A stretch of DNA of 64,000 nucleotides from Amnibacterium endophyticum. GTDB taxonomy: Bacteria > Actinomycetota > Actinomycetes > Actinomycetales > Microbacteriaceae. Numbering within the stretch: position 1 is the first letter of the stretch; each line of letters opens with the position of its first letter. The translations under genes and the position numbers were made by a program. Below, piece after piece: positions 49,383 to 57,934 of the stretch. Below the pieces are notes generated by a model. It saw only the letters and a program-made list of their open reading frames with translations, was not told the DNA's origin and searched no databases. The stretch lies in the NCBI RefSeq assembly GCF_042680685.1, contig NZ_JBHUEA010000015.1, positions 26,470 through 90,469 of the forward strand. The letters are read 5' to 3'.

Positions 49383-50417
49383 ATGCGATACAGGACCCTC
49401 GGGAACTCCGGCACCGTCGTCTCCGTGCAGTGCCTCGGCACCATGACCATGGGCGCGGAGTCCGACGAGGCGACCTCCGGGCAGGTGCTCGAGGCGTTCG
49501 TCGAAGGCGGCGGGACCTTCGTGGACACCGCCGACGTCTACGCGGGGACCGAGTCGGAGTCGATCATCGGGCGCTGGCTGCAGGCGCACCCGACCGAGGC
49601 CGACCAGCTGGTGATCGCCACCAAGGGCCGCTTCCCGGTCGGCCCCGGCGCGAACGACTACGGGACCTCCCGGCGGCACCTCCGCAGCGCGCTCGAGGGC
49701 AGCCTCCGCCGGCTGCAGGTCGACCACGTGGACCTGTACCAGATGCACGCGTGGGACGCCCTCACCCCGCTCGAGGAGACCCTGCGCTTCCTCGACGACG
49801 CGGTCTCGGCCGGGAAGATCGGCTCCTACGGCTTCTCCAACTACACCGGCTGGCAGCTGACGAAGGCGGTGCACGTCGCGCTCGCGCACGGGTGGGCGCC
49901 GCCCGTGACCCTGCAGCCCCAGTACAGCCTGCTGGTGCGCGGGATCGAGCACGAGATCGTGCCCGCGGCGCTCGACGCGCGCGTCGGGCTGCTGCCGTGG
50001 TCGCCGCTCGCGGGCGGCTGGCTCTCCGGCAAGTACCGGCGGGACACCGCACCGACCGGCGCGACCCGGCTCGGCGAGAACCCGGAGCGCGGCATGGAGG
50101 CCTGGGGCCCGCGGAACGAGGACGAGCGCACGTGGGCCGTCGTCGACACGGTGCGCGCGATCGCCGAGGAGGTCGGCTCGACTCCCGCCGCGGTCTCGCT
50201 CGCCTGGCTTGACGCGCAGCCGGCCGTCACGAGCACCATCATCGGCGCGCGGAACGTCGATCAGCTGCGGCAGAACCTCGCCGCCGTCGACCTCGTGCTG
50301 CCGCAGGAGGCGCTCGACCGGCTGGACGCGGCCAGCACGCCCCGGACCGAGGTGTACCCCTACGGTCCGCAGGCGGTGGCCCAGCGCCACCGCCCGGTCG
50401 TGCCCGAGCCCCGGTAG
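49383..50417 (+). CDS. aldo/keto reductase
   Basis: 344 residues of the AKR superfamily (YajO/YhdN-like). Catalytic residues seen in VDTADVYAGTESESIIG (Asp, Tyr), ATKGRF (Lys) and YQMHAWD (His); the C-terminal IIGARNVDQLRQNL binds NADPH. ATG 49383. It is followed by a convergent MFS gene 10 bases away. Substrate unknown. Confidence 0.9.
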   Translation: MRYRTLGNSGTVVSVQCLGTMTMGAESDEATSGQVLEAFVEGGGTFVDTADVYAGTESESIIGRWLQAHPTEADQLVIATKGRFPVGPGANDYGTSRRHLRSALEGSLRRLQVDHVDLYQMHAWDALTPLEETLRFLDDAVSAGKIGSYGFSNYTGWQLTKAVHVALAHGWAPPVTLQPQYSLLVRGIEHEIVPAALDARVGLLPWSPLAGGWLSGKYRRDTAPTGATRLGENPERGMEAWGPRNEDERTWAVVDTVRAIAEEVGSTPAAVSLAWLDAQPAVTSTIIGARNVDQLRQNLAAVDLVLPQEALDRLDAASTPRTEVYPYGPQAVAQRHRPVVPEPR

Positions 50418-50427
50418 GCCGTCCGCG

Positions 50428-51741
50428 TCAGACGGGCGTCGCGCTCGGGGTCCCGCGGGGCAGCCGTCGTACCGCCGGCACGGCGACGACGCCCAGGGCG
50501 CAGACGAGCCCGGCGGCGCCCATCCAGAGGATCGCGGTGCCGGCGCCGAACCACTCGGCGAGGGCCCCGGCGAGGACCGCACCGATCGGCAGCGTGCCGA
50601 CGCTCGTGAGGTAGTCGAAGCTCGCCACCCGCGAGAGCTCCTCCCCCGGCACGTGCTCCTGGAGGCTCGTCTCCCACAGCGAGAAGTAGGCGGTGACGCA
50701 CGCGCCCGCCATGAACTCGAGCAGCGCGACCGGCCACGTGCCGAGCCCGCTGCCGATGACGAGCGCCTGGCACGAGGCGCCGATCAGGGCGATCGCCGAG
50801 ACGCGGAGCGCGAAGCGGGGGCGCCAGCGCAGCAGCACCAGGTCGCCGACGAGTGCCCCGGCGCCGAACGCTGCGGTGATGACGGCCCAGCCGGCGGCAC
50901 CGCCGAACCGCTCTCCCGAGAGCACGGGGCCGAGCACCGTGATCGACGGCAGGACCAGCACGGCGTAGGCGACGCCCGCCAGCAGCAGCACGACCACCCA
51001 GCGGCGGGACCGCACGCTCGCCCACCCGGCGGCGAGGTCGGCGAGGAACCGCCGTCCCCCTCCCGCCGAGCCCCGCTCCTCCCCCGCCGGCTCGGGCTGC
51101 TGCCGCGCGGGGCGCAGGAGCAGCAGCGTGACCGCGGACGCCGCGAAGGTCGCCGCGTCGAAGAGGAAGGCCCCGCCGGTGCCGACGAGCGCGATGAGCC
51201 CGCCGCCGACGACCGGCCCCGCGATCGAGCCGATGGAGAAGGTCATCCCGCGCAGCGCGTTCGCGGGCTGCAGGTGCCGCGGCGCGACGGTCGCGGGCAG
51301 CAGCCCGGTCACGGCGGGCTGGAAGAAGGCGTCCGCGGCGCCGAAGAGGAGGGCGCAGCCGACGAGCAGCGGCACGGACGCCGTCCCGGTCAGGAGCGCG
51401 ACGCCGGCGACCAGCTGGACGCCCAGCCGGACGAGGTCGGACGCGAGCATCACGAGCCGCCGCTCGAAGCGGTCGGCCAGCACCCCGGCCGGCAGCGCGA
51501 GCAGCACGAACGGCACGAACTGCGCGACCGACACGACGACGACGCCTGACGCGCCGCCCCCGATCCCGAGGACCGCGAAGGGGATCACGAGCATCGTCAC
51601 CCGGTCGCCCAGCACCGAGAGCAGCTGCCCCGTGAACAGCAGCCGGAACTGCGGCTCCTCGCGCAGGACCGCCGGCACGATCGCGCGGGAGGTCGGCACG
51701 TCCGGGGAGCGTAGCGACGAGCCGAGCGGGTGAGCGGTCAC
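50428..51741 (-). CDS. MFS transporter, DHA3-like
   Basis: 437 residues, about 12 membrane segments. FRLLFTGQLLSVLGDRV and LPAGVLADRFERRLVML are typical of the macrolide-efflux-like (DHA3) group, and SLWETSLQEHVPGEELSRVAS is the conserved loop of the second half. Probably an exporter. GTG 51741 used; GTG 51699 would be 14 residues shorter, and neither has a clear ribosome-binding site. Confidence 0.85.
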   Translation of the reverse strand: MTAHPLGSSLRSPDVPTSRAIVPAVLREEPQFRLLFTGQLLSVLGDRVTMLVIPFAVLGIGGGASGVVVVSVAQFVPFVLLALPAGVLADRFERRLVMLASDLVRLGVQLVAGVALLTGTASVPLLVGCALLFGAADAFFQPAVTGLLPATVAPRHLQPANALRGMTFSIGSIAGPVVGGGLIALVGTGGAFLFDAATFAASAVTLLLLRPARQQPEPAGEERGSAGGGRRFLADLAAGWASVRSRRWVVVLLLAGVAYAVLVLPSITVLGPVLSGERFGGAAGWAVITAAFGAGALVGDLVLLRWRPRFALRVSAIALIGASCQALVIGSGLGTWPVALLEFMAGACVTAYFSLWETSLQEHVPGEELSRVASFDYLTSVGTLPIGAVLAGALAEWFGAGTAILWMGAAGLVCALGVVAVPAVRRLPRGTPSATPV

Positions 51742-51766
51742 CCGTACTCAGGGAGCGTCGATCCCC

Positions 51767-52324
51767 GTGGTCCATGATCCTGTGCTCATGGTCTTCCTGC
51801 TCTCCGCGCTCGTCGTGCTCGGCGTGCTCAGCGCGGTCGCGGGGCTCGTCGTGGTCCGCCGCGTGATGGGCGGGATCGACGAGGACGCCGACCCGGGTGA
51901 CGAGGTCGGTCTGGTCCGGCTGCGGGCCCAGGTCGCGACCGGCTCCGAGCAGACGCTCGTCGCCCTGGTGCGCGAGCTGCAGGTGCAGCGCGGCGCCGAC
52001 GGCGTCGGGTACGGCGAGCTCTACGTCGACGCGGATGCGGACGGGCTCGTGGTGCGCACCATGTCGGTGCTCGACCGCGGGCTGGTGGCGCCGCTCACCC
52101 TCCGCCCCGGGGCGCACTGCACCGACGTCACCTACGCCATCGTGCAGCTGCCGCAGGACGAGGCCCTCCACCAGGTCGCGCTCCAGTTCGAGGCGAGGCT
52201 CATCTCCGCGCTGCGGCGCATCGACGCGGATTCCCAGGTGCGGCTCGCCGGCACCACCATGCGCGACCTCACGGACGGCGTCTGGGCCCCGTCAGCGGCT
52301 CAGGAGCGCGCGGCGCGTCGCTGA
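51767..52324 (+). CDS. membrane-anchored protein of unknown function
   Basis: 185 residues from GTG 51767 (ATG 51788 possible). One N-terminal membrane helix (LMVFLLSALVVLGVLSAVAGLVVV) is followed by a 150-residue soluble domain with LVALVRELQVQRGADGVGYG. I do not recognise it. Its last 33 bases overlap the 3' end of the convergent protein kinase gene. Confidence 0.6.
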   Translation: MVHDPVLMVFLLSALVVLGVLSAVAGLVVVRRVMGGIDEDADPGDEVGLVRLRAQVATGSEQTLVALVRELQVQRGADGVGYGELYVDADADGLVVRTMSVLDRGLVAPLTLRPGAHCTDVTYAIVQLPQDEALHQVALQFEARLISALRRIDADSQVRLAGTTMRDLTDGVWAPSAAQERAARR

Positions 52325-53596
52325 CCGCAGCTCCAGCACCTGCCCGGCGAGGTACGCCACGTCCTCGAGCAGCCGCTGCTGCTGACCATCGCGAGCGGGC
52401 CGCACGACCGCCAGCGTCCCGAGGCGCTCCCCGCGGCTGTCGACCACCGGCGCGAGGGCGACGGCCTCGTCGTCCGCCGCGCATGAGGCGCCGTGCAGGC
52501 CGTGCTCGGCGACGAGCGCGACCGCTGCCTCGCGCTCCAGCCCGTGCCAGGCATGCAGCACCGGGCCCCCGTCCTCCGTCACGATCAGCAGGGACGCCTC
52601 GGCGGCCGTCGCCCGGGCCGCGAGCTCGACCGCCCGGGTGAGCGCGGGCATCCGAGCGTCCGGGCCGATCGTGCGCAGCGACGGCAGCGTGACCGGCCGC
52701 TGCTCGTCCTCGTCCCCGTCGTCCGCCGGCTCGCGATCGGGTGCCTCGGTGCTGCCTCCGCGCTCGATCGACCGGAACGCTGTCCTCGCGCGATCGAGGC
52801 TCCACCGCTCGGCCGGGTCGCGGTGCGTCATGCCCCGCAGCACCTCGGCGAGCGGCTCGGGCACGTCGTCGGGGATGACCGGGTCCTGGTCGAGCCGTGA
52901 GAACGCCGACTCGACGACGCCGCCGGGGAACGCGATGCGGCCCGTCGCGGTCTCGAGCAGCACGAGGCCGAGCGCATAGACGTCGGACGGCTCCTGCAGC
53001 ACGCCGCCCTCGACCTGCTCGGGGCTGAGGTAGGCCGCCGTCCCGACCGTGAACTCGCCCTGCTGGACGCGGCCCTGCAGCACCGCTGCGATGCCGAAGT
53101 CCGCGAGCTTCGGCACGAGCTCGCCGTCGGGCCCGATCCGCAGCAGCACGTTCGAGGGCTTGATGTCGCAGTGCAGGACGCCGGCCCGGTGCACGAAGAG
53201 CAGGGCCGCGGACAGGGCGGCCCCGAGCTCGGCGACCTGCCGCACCGACGCCCGCTGGAAGCGCAGCCACTGCGCGAGGTCGGGCCCGTCCACGTACTCC
53301 ATGACGAGGAAGAGCCGCTGCTCCGCCCCCGGCTCCCCCCGCTCGGCCGAGACGTCGAAGATCGTGACGAGGTTCGGGTGCGCGGAGCGCGCGAGCAGCT
53401 GCGCCTCCCGCTCCTGCTCGAGCAGCACCTCCGGCGTGGCGGCCCGCTGGGTGAACACCTTGACCGCGACCTCGCGCTGCAGCCGCAGGTCCTTCGCCTG
53501 CAGGACGACGGCGGCGCCGCCGCGCCCGATGACGCGGGAGACCTGGTAGCGGGAGGGGAGACGGACGTCGAAGGCGGGACGAGCGGACGAGCTCAT
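52292..53596 (-). CDS. soluble Ser/Thr protein kinase with GAF-like C-terminus
   Basis: 434 residues. The kinase domain (about 16-275) has a Gly-rich loop IGRGGAAVVLQA, K46 in VAVKVF, catalytic D144 in HCDIKPSNVLL (Cys replaces the Arg of HRD) and D167 in ADFGIA. A charged linker leads to a C-terminal GAF-like domain (about 315-425). There is no membrane helix or PASTA repeat, so it is cytosolic, unlike PknB. ATG 53596. It is divergent from the rhodopsin gene, with 129 bases between starts, and paralogous to the kinase at 62.6 kb. Confidence 0.9.
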   Translation of the reverse strand: MSSSARPAFDVRLPSRYQVSRVIGRGGAAVVLQAKDLRLQREVAVKVFTQRAATPEVLLEQEREAQLLARSAHPNLVTIFDVSAERGEPGAEQRLFLVMEYVDGPDLAQWLRFQRASVRQVAELGAALSAALLFVHRAGVLHCDIKPSNVLLRIGPDGELVPKLADFGIAAVLQGRVQQGEFTVGTAAYLSPEQVEGGVLQEPSDVYALGLVLLETATGRIAFPGGVVESAFSRLDQDPVIPDDVPEPLAEVLRGMTHRDPAERWSLDRARTAFRSIERGGSTEAPDREPADDGDEDEQRPVTLPSLRTIGPDARMPALTRAVELAARATAAEASLLIVTEDGGPVLHAWHGLEREAAVALVAEHGLHGASCAADDEAVALAPVVDSRGERLGTLAVVRPARDGQQQRLLEDVAYLAGQVLELRSATRRALLSR

Positions 53597-53725
53597 GGCT
53601 CCCGGAGCAGGTTCAGCACCTGAGCAGTATCCCCGCTCCGAACCTCCTCCGCACGTCCGGTCCGTACACTCGTCGCCGCCGATCGTCGCCCGGGCGGTCC
53701 GGTGGAGCTGAAGGACGACCACCGC

Positions 53726-54592
53726 ATGACCGTGCAGCCCCCCTGGACGGCGACGCTGTCGAACGCAGAGCACAACCTGATCCTCTTCGGCCTCGTCGCG
53801 ACCGCGCTCGCCCTCACCGCCACCCTCGTGCGGATCCGGTTCGCCAGCGCGGAGTCCCACGGCGTCTACCGCACCGCGAGCCTCACGGCGAACTCGGTCG
53901 TCGCGATCGCCGCGGCGTCCTACGTCGCCCTCATCGTCGCCTTCCTGCTCGGCTACACGGAGCAGGGCGGCGTGTGGGTGCCGAACGCGGTCGCACAGCT
54001 CGCGTGGTCGATCCGCTACATGGACTGGTGCGTGACCGTGCCGCTGCTCGTGGTCGAGCTGATCGCGGTGAGCAGCCTCGACGACCGGGCCGCGCGGATC
54101 GCACGCACCGTCGGCATCGGTCTCGCCCTCGCGATGATCGTCAGCGGCTACCTGGGCGGCATCGTGATCGCGGACGGGCGCGAGTTCACCGCCATCGCCA
54201 CGGCGGGCGGCGTCGGCGCCCTCTGCTTCGTCGGGCTGTACGCGATCGTGCTGCTCACGCTGCAGCGGAGCGCGCCGCGCATGCCGTCCCAGGCACGGCC
54301 CGCGTACCAGGGCGCCGTCATGCTGCTGCTCGTCGTCTGGCTCGTCTACCCGATCGTGTACGGCCTCCAGGGCGCGACCTCGGGCGGCGCGTGGGCGGTC
54401 ACCGGTCAGCTGCTGCTCTGCGGCGCGGACACGATCGCGAAGATCGGCTTCGGCAGCCTCATCCACCGCGCGGCGGTGCTGCGGTCGCGCGCCGACGAGA
54501 GCAACAACCCGAGCAGCACCCGTCCGCGGCTGCCCGAGGCGGACGCCATCTGGGTGGACCAGGACGACGTGCTGGACGCTCCGCGCCGCTGA
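53726..54592 (+). CDS. microbial rhodopsin with DTE motif, predicted proton pump
   Basis: 288 residues from ATG 53726, with AAGGA 10 bases upstream (GTG 53702 is the longer option). Seven membrane helices. Helix C reads RYMDWCVTVPLLVVEL: D100, T104 and E111 align with bacteriorhodopsin D85, T89 and D96, the DTE pattern of outward proton pumps such as proteo-/actinorhodopsin. Helix F has WLVYP and helix G DTIAKIGFG, with the retinal Lys K239 and counterion D235. The hydrophilic C-tail of about 40 residues is long. No brp/blh dioxygenase or carotenoid genes are in the window, so retinal must come from elsewhere. Helix B lacks the His of proteorhodopsin. Confidence 0.93.
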   Translation: MTVQPPWTATLSNAEHNLILFGLVATALALTATLVRIRFASAESHGVYRTASLTANSVVAIAAASYVALIVAFLLGYTEQGGVWVPNAVAQLAWSIRYMDWCVTVPLLVVELIAVSSLDDRAARIARTVGIGLALAMIVSGYLGGIVIADGREFTAIATAGGVGALCFVGLYAIVLLTLQRSAPRMPSQARPAYQGAVMLLLVVWLVYPIVYGLQGATSGGAWAVTGQLLLCGADTIAKIGFGSLIHRAAVLRSRADESNNPSSTRPRLPEADAIWVDQDDVLDAPRR

Positions 54593-54647
54593 GCCGGATC
54601 GGTCCGCGTGCGCCGCGCGGGCGTCCCGCGCGACGCGCGCCCCGGGG

Positions 54648-55862
54648 TCAGAGCGCCGCGCCCACCAGGTCCGGCTCGGGGTGCAGCAGCACGCCGAACT
54701 CGATCTGCACCAGGTTGCGGATGTAGCGGGCGAGCTCGAGCACCTGGTCCGCGGTCGCTCCGCCGCCGCCCACGATCGCGAGCGTGTGCTTGCTCGAGAC
54801 GTGCGCCGGGGAGCCCGGGAGCCGGAAGCCGCGGTGGATGCCCGCGTGTTCGATGAGCCACGCGGCGGAGAGCTTGACCTGCGGCTCCTCGCCGCGCTGC
54901 TGCCGCGGCGGCAGCGCGGCACCGAGCGGCACGACGACGTCGGGCTCGTCCGCCGAGGTCGGCCACCGGGGCGCGTCTCGCGGCAGCGTTCGGGCGAAGC
55001 GCTCGCTCACGATCGGGTTCGTGAAGAACGAGCCGCAGCTGACCGACTCGGGGTCGTCCGGGTCGACGACCATGCCCTTCCGCGCGCGCAGCTGCAGCAC
55101 GGACTCCCGCAGCGCCGCGATCGGCACTCGGCTGTTCAGCGGCACGCCGAGGGCGTCCGCCAGCTGCTGGTACGCGACCGGGGCGCTCTGGGGTGCGGGA
55201 TCGCGGGCGTCCCGGTGCAGCAGCAGGTCGATGGACAGCACGACCCCCTCCAGCCCCTGCTTGAAGACGCTGGTGCGGTAGCCGAGCCGCAGCGCGGACG
55301 CGGGCATGCGCCTGATCTCACCGAGGTCCCGGTCGAGGAACTCGACGGACGCGAGGGTCGCCGCGAGCTCCTGGCCGTAGGCGCCGATGTTCTGGATGGG
55401 CGCCGCGCCGCACGAGCCCGGGACGCCCGAGAGCGCCTCGATGCCGCTCCACCCCTGCCGGACCGCCTCGGCGCAGAGGTCGTCCCAGGACTCGCCGGCC
55501 TGCACCCGGACCCGCACCGGCTCCCGCTGCTGCGGGGGCCGCAGGGACCGCTCGAGCGAGCGGAGGCGGTCGGCGTCGCTCGCCGGCACGCCGGTGCCGG
55601 CGTGCTCCGGGTCGGGGAGGCGCTCGATCCCCCGCGTCGCGATCCGCAGCACCGTGCCGTCGAAGCCGTCGTCGCCGAACACCACGTTCGACCCGCCCCC
55701 GAGGACGTAGAGCGGCTCGTCGTCCGCCCACGCCGCCGTCGCGGCGTCGACGACCTCCTCGCGGGTCGTCGCCGTGACCACGCGCCGGGCGGGACCGCCC
55801 ACGCGCATCGTCGTGAGCCCCGCGAGCCGCACGTCCTCCTCCGCGTCCGGCACCGTGGTCAT
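54648..55862 (-). CDS. murB: UDP-N-acetylmuramate dehydrogenase
   Basis: 404-residue FAD enzyme reducing UDP-GlcNAc-enolpyruvate to UDP-MurNAc for peptidoglycan. FAD-binding TMRVGGPARR and LGGGSNVVFGD; IQNIGAYGQE; the catalytic Ser in SCGSFFTNPIV; C-terminal HVSSKHTLAIV. It is longer than the about 340 residues common elsewhere, with inserts at about 90-115 and 285-315. ATG 55862. Followed upstream by two hot-dog dehydratases, an association conserved in actinobacteria. Confidence 0.96.
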   Translation of the reverse strand: MTTVPDAEEDVRLAGLTTMRVGGPARRVVTATTREEVVDAATAAWADDEPLYVLGGGSNVVFGDDGFDGTVLRIATRGIERLPDPEHAGTGVPASDADRLRSLERSLRPPQQREPVRVRVQAGESWDDLCAEAVRQGWSGIEALSGVPGSCGAAPIQNIGAYGQELAATLASVEFLDRDLGEIRRMPASALRLGYRTSVFKQGLEGVVLSIDLLLHRDARDPAPQSAPVAYQQLADALGVPLNSRVPIAALRESVLQLRARKGMVVDPDDPESVSCGSFFTNPIVSERFARTLPRDAPRWPTSADEPDVVVPLGAALPPRQQRGEEPQVKLSAAWLIEHAGIHRGFRLPGSPAHVSSKHTLAIVGGGGATADQVLELARYIRNLVQIEFGVLLHPEPDLVGAAL

Positions 55863-55881
55863 GCCCGGGACTCCGCGCGCA

Positions 55882-56298
55882 TCACGCCCCCGGGTCCAGC
55901 GCGACGACCGCCTGCGCGCGGCCGAGCACGGTGGCGCCGGCGACGCGGGCGGTCAGGTCGATGCGCGCCTCTCCGGCCTGCTCGTCGATGCGCGCGACCT
56001 TCGCCTCCACCGTCAGCTCCACGTCGCCCTCCGGCGGCACCGGGACCGGGCGGGTGAAGCGCACCTGGACGTCGCGGATCGCGGCCGTGCCGAAGCGGTC
56101 GACGACCGGCTGCACCGCGAGCCCCATCGTCAGCATCCCGTGGGCGAGCACGCCGGGCAGCCCGACGGAGGTCGCGACGTCGTCGCGGTAGTGGATCGGG
56201 TTGAAGTCGCCGGAGGCGCCCGCGTACCGCACCAGCGCGTCCCGGTCGATCCGGTAGGCCCCCGTCGCGACGACGGACCCGACCTCGAGGCCGGTCAC
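55882..56298 (-). CDS. MaoC family dehydratase
   Basis: 138-residue hot-dog fold hydratase/dehydratase. The catalytic D31/H36 lie in SGDFNPIHYRDD, with AHGMLTMGLAV after. With the next gene it probably forms a heterodimer like mycobacterial HadAB, acting on 3-hydroxyacyl thioesters. GTG 56298 overlaps the partner's stop (GTGA). 19 bases before murB on the same strand. Confidence 0.92.
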   Translation of the reverse strand: MTGLEVGSVVATGAYRIDRDALVRYAGASGDFNPIHYRDDVATSVGLPGVLAHGMLTMGLAVQPVVDRFGTAAIRDVQVRFTRPVPVPPEGDVELTVEAKVARIDEQAGEARIDLTARVAGATVLGRAQAVVALDPGA

Positions 56299-56741
56299 GC
56301 GTCGCCCCGGACGACGAGCGTCGAGATCGCGGTCACGACCTCCTCGTCCCGCTCGTCGCGGACCACGGTGCGCGAGGTGACCATGGCGTTGCCGCCGAGC
56401 GTCTTCACGTCGCTGATGGTCATCCGCGCGGTCAGCAGGTCACCCGCCACGATGGGGCGGCTCGCCACGAACCGCTGGTCCCCGTGCACGACCTTCGCGA
56501 AGTCGACGCCGGCGGTCGCGTCGGAGAGCAGCTGCCGCAGGGTGAGGTCCTGGACGACGACGGCGAAGGTCGGCGGGGCGACGACGTCCGGGTGCCCGGC
56601 GGCGCGCGCCGCCTCGACGTCGAGGCTCAGCGGATCGGTCGAGCCGACCGCGCGCGCGAACTCCCGCACCTTCTCGCGGCCGACCAGGTACGGCTCCGTG
56701 TCGGGGTACTCCCGGCCGAGCAGGTCGGCGGCGACTGGCAT
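56295..56741 (-). CDS. HadA/UPF0336-like MaoC N-terminal domain protein
   Basis: 148-residue hot-dog protein. AADLLGREYPDTEPYLVGRE, the PPTFAVVV stretch and VHGDQRF match the UPF0336/FAS1-dehydratase family, the structural (non-catalytic) partner in HadAB complexes. ATG 56741. First gene of hadA-like/maoC/murB. Divergent from the aldo/keto reductase gene by 68 bases. Confidence 0.9.
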   Translation of the reverse strand: MPVAADLLGREYPDTEPYLVGREKVREFARAVGSTDPLSLDVEAARAAGHPDVVAPPTFAVVVQDLTLRQLLSDATAGVDFAKVVHGDQRFVASRPIVAGDLLTARMTISDVKTLGGNAMVTSRTVVRDERDEEVVTAISTLVVRGDA

Positions 56742-56809
56742 GCGTGGATCGTAGTCGCGTCGGGGCATGCGCTCAGGCTCGGCGCCCGGCGTGCGCGTTG
56801 ACTTGCGGC

Positions 56810-57682
56810 ATGCCAACCGACACCCTCCCCACCCGCATCATCGGCTCGCGCACGGTCAGCGCGATCGGCCTCGGCGCGATGCCGCTGTCGATCGAGGGCC
56901 GCCCCGACGAGCCGCGCGGGATCGCGACGATCCACGCGGCGCTCGACGCCGGGATCACCCTGATCGACACCGCCGACGCGTACCACCTCTTCGAGGGCGA
57001 GGTCGGGCACAACGAGCGCCTGATCGCCGAGGCGCTCGCGACGTACGAGGGCGACGCGTCCCAGGTGCTCGTCGCGACGAAGGGCGGGCACCTGCGCCCC
57101 GGCGACGGGTCCTGGACGCAGGACGGCAGCGCCGGCCACCTGATCGCGGCCGCGGAGGCGTCGCGAGCGGCGCTCGGCGTCGAGTCGATCGGCCTCTACC
57201 AGTTCCACCGGCCGGACCCGCACGTGCAGTACGCCGACTCGATCAACGCGCTGAAGCACCTGCTCGACGACGGCACCATCCTGATGGCGGGCCTGTCGAA
57301 CGTGACGGTCGAGCAGATCGACCAGGCGATGGCGCTGCTCGACGGGCGCGTGGTGTCGGTGCAGAACCGCTTCTCCCCCGGCTGGCGCGACTCCATGGAC
57401 GAGCTGCGGCACTGCGCCGACCTCGGCATCGCCTTCCTGCCGTACAGCCCGCTGGGCGGCATCGGGGCGGCGGCCGGTCTCGGCGGCGAGAACGCGGTGT
57501 TCCAGCAGATCGCGGACGAGCGGTCGGTCAGCCCGCAGCGCGTCGCGCTCGCGTGGGAGCTGGCGCTGGCGCCCGTCGTGATCCCCATCCCGGGCTCGTC
57601 CCGGCCGGAGACCATCGAGGACTCAGCGAAGGCGGCGACCTTCGAGCTGAGCGAGGAGGAGATGGCGCGGCTGAACGGCTGA
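56810..57682 (+). CDS. aldo/keto reductase
   Basis: 290 residues. LIDTADAYHLFEGEVGHNE (Asp, Tyr), VATKGGH (Lys) and YQFHRPD (His) give the AKR active site, and VIPIPGSSRPETIED is the NADPH phosphate site. ATG 56810 chosen where the conserved N-terminus begins. This is the third aldo/keto reductase in the window and is not a close duplicate of the others by eye. Followed by a long inverted repeat. Confidence 0.9.
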   Translation: MPTDTLPTRIIGSRTVSAIGLGAMPLSIEGRPDEPRGIATIHAALDAGITLIDTADAYHLFEGEVGHNERLIAEALATYEGDASQVLVATKGGHLRPGDGSWTQDGSAGHLIAAAEASRAALGVESIGLYQFHRPDPHVQYADSINALKHLLDDGTILMAGLSNVTVEQIDQAMALLDGRVVSVQNRFSPGWRDSMDELRHCADLGIAFLPYSPLGGIGAAAGLGGENAVFQQIADERSVSPQRVALAWELALAPVVIPIPGSSRPETIEDSAKAATFELSEEEMARLNG

Positions 57683-57698
57683 CGCCCTGCGCGCCCCC

Positions 57699-57760
57699 GT
57701 GCGGCGCGCAGGTGCAGATGCGGTGCCGCGTGCGACCGCATCTGCACCTGCGGACCGCAC
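57699..57760. terminator. long inverted repeat after aldo/keto reductase
   Basis: Inner arms of 18 perfect bases (CGCAGGTGCAGATGCGGT at 57707-57724, partner 57735-57752) plus outer 6-base arms (GTGCGG / CCGCAC) separated by 2 unpaired bases on each side; loop 10 bases. It starts 16 bases after the reductase stop. Like the palindromes at 17.5, 34.9 and 39.5 kb it is long and unrelated in sequence to the others. Confidence 0.7.
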
Positions 57761-57779
57761 GACCGCGCTCCGGACATGC

Positions 57780-57816
57780 GAGAGGCCCCCGCGATCGGGA
57801 ATCGCGGGGGCCTCTC
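57780..57816 (-). terminator. terminator of the cysteine-tailed peptide gene
   Basis: Perfect 16-bp stem (GAGAGGCCCCCGCGAT) with a 5-base loop, 34 bases after the stop of the minus-strand peptide gene. It gives that 27-codon gene its own transcription end. Confidence 0.75.
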
Positions 57817-57850
57817 TCTGACCGCGGTCAGGAGCCGATCGGGATGCGGC

Positions 57851-57934
57851 TCACTGGCAGCTGTCGCACTGCAGCAGATCCATCGGGTCGACCGGGATCG
57901 CGTAGCCGTCGATGCTCTCCGTGTTGAAGTCCAT
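57851..57934 (-). CDS. 27-residue peptide with CxxC tail, possible precursor or leader peptide
   Basis: ATG 57934 is preceded by AGGAG at 6 bases, an ideal ribosome-binding site, and the frame closes at 57851. The peptide is acidic at the start (MDFNTESIDGY), then AIPVDPMDLLQCDSCQ, ending with two cysteines two residues apart and a final Gln. An upstream -10-like TATATG and a downstream 16-bp terminator make it a complete small transcription unit. The N-terminal acidic part plus Cys-containing core recalls ribosomally made, modified peptides, but no modification enzyme is nearby. Alternatives: a zinc- or redox-sensing peptide, or chance. Confidence 0.55.
   Translation of the reverse strand: MDFNTESIDGYAIPVDPMDLLQCDSCQ

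Noticed and set aside
47844..50582. Open frame of about 912 codons on the minus strand across the pyruvyl transferase and aldo/keto reductase
   Set aside because: It reads the pyruvyl transferase in the wrong frame and the reductase antisense; both real genes have intact motifs.
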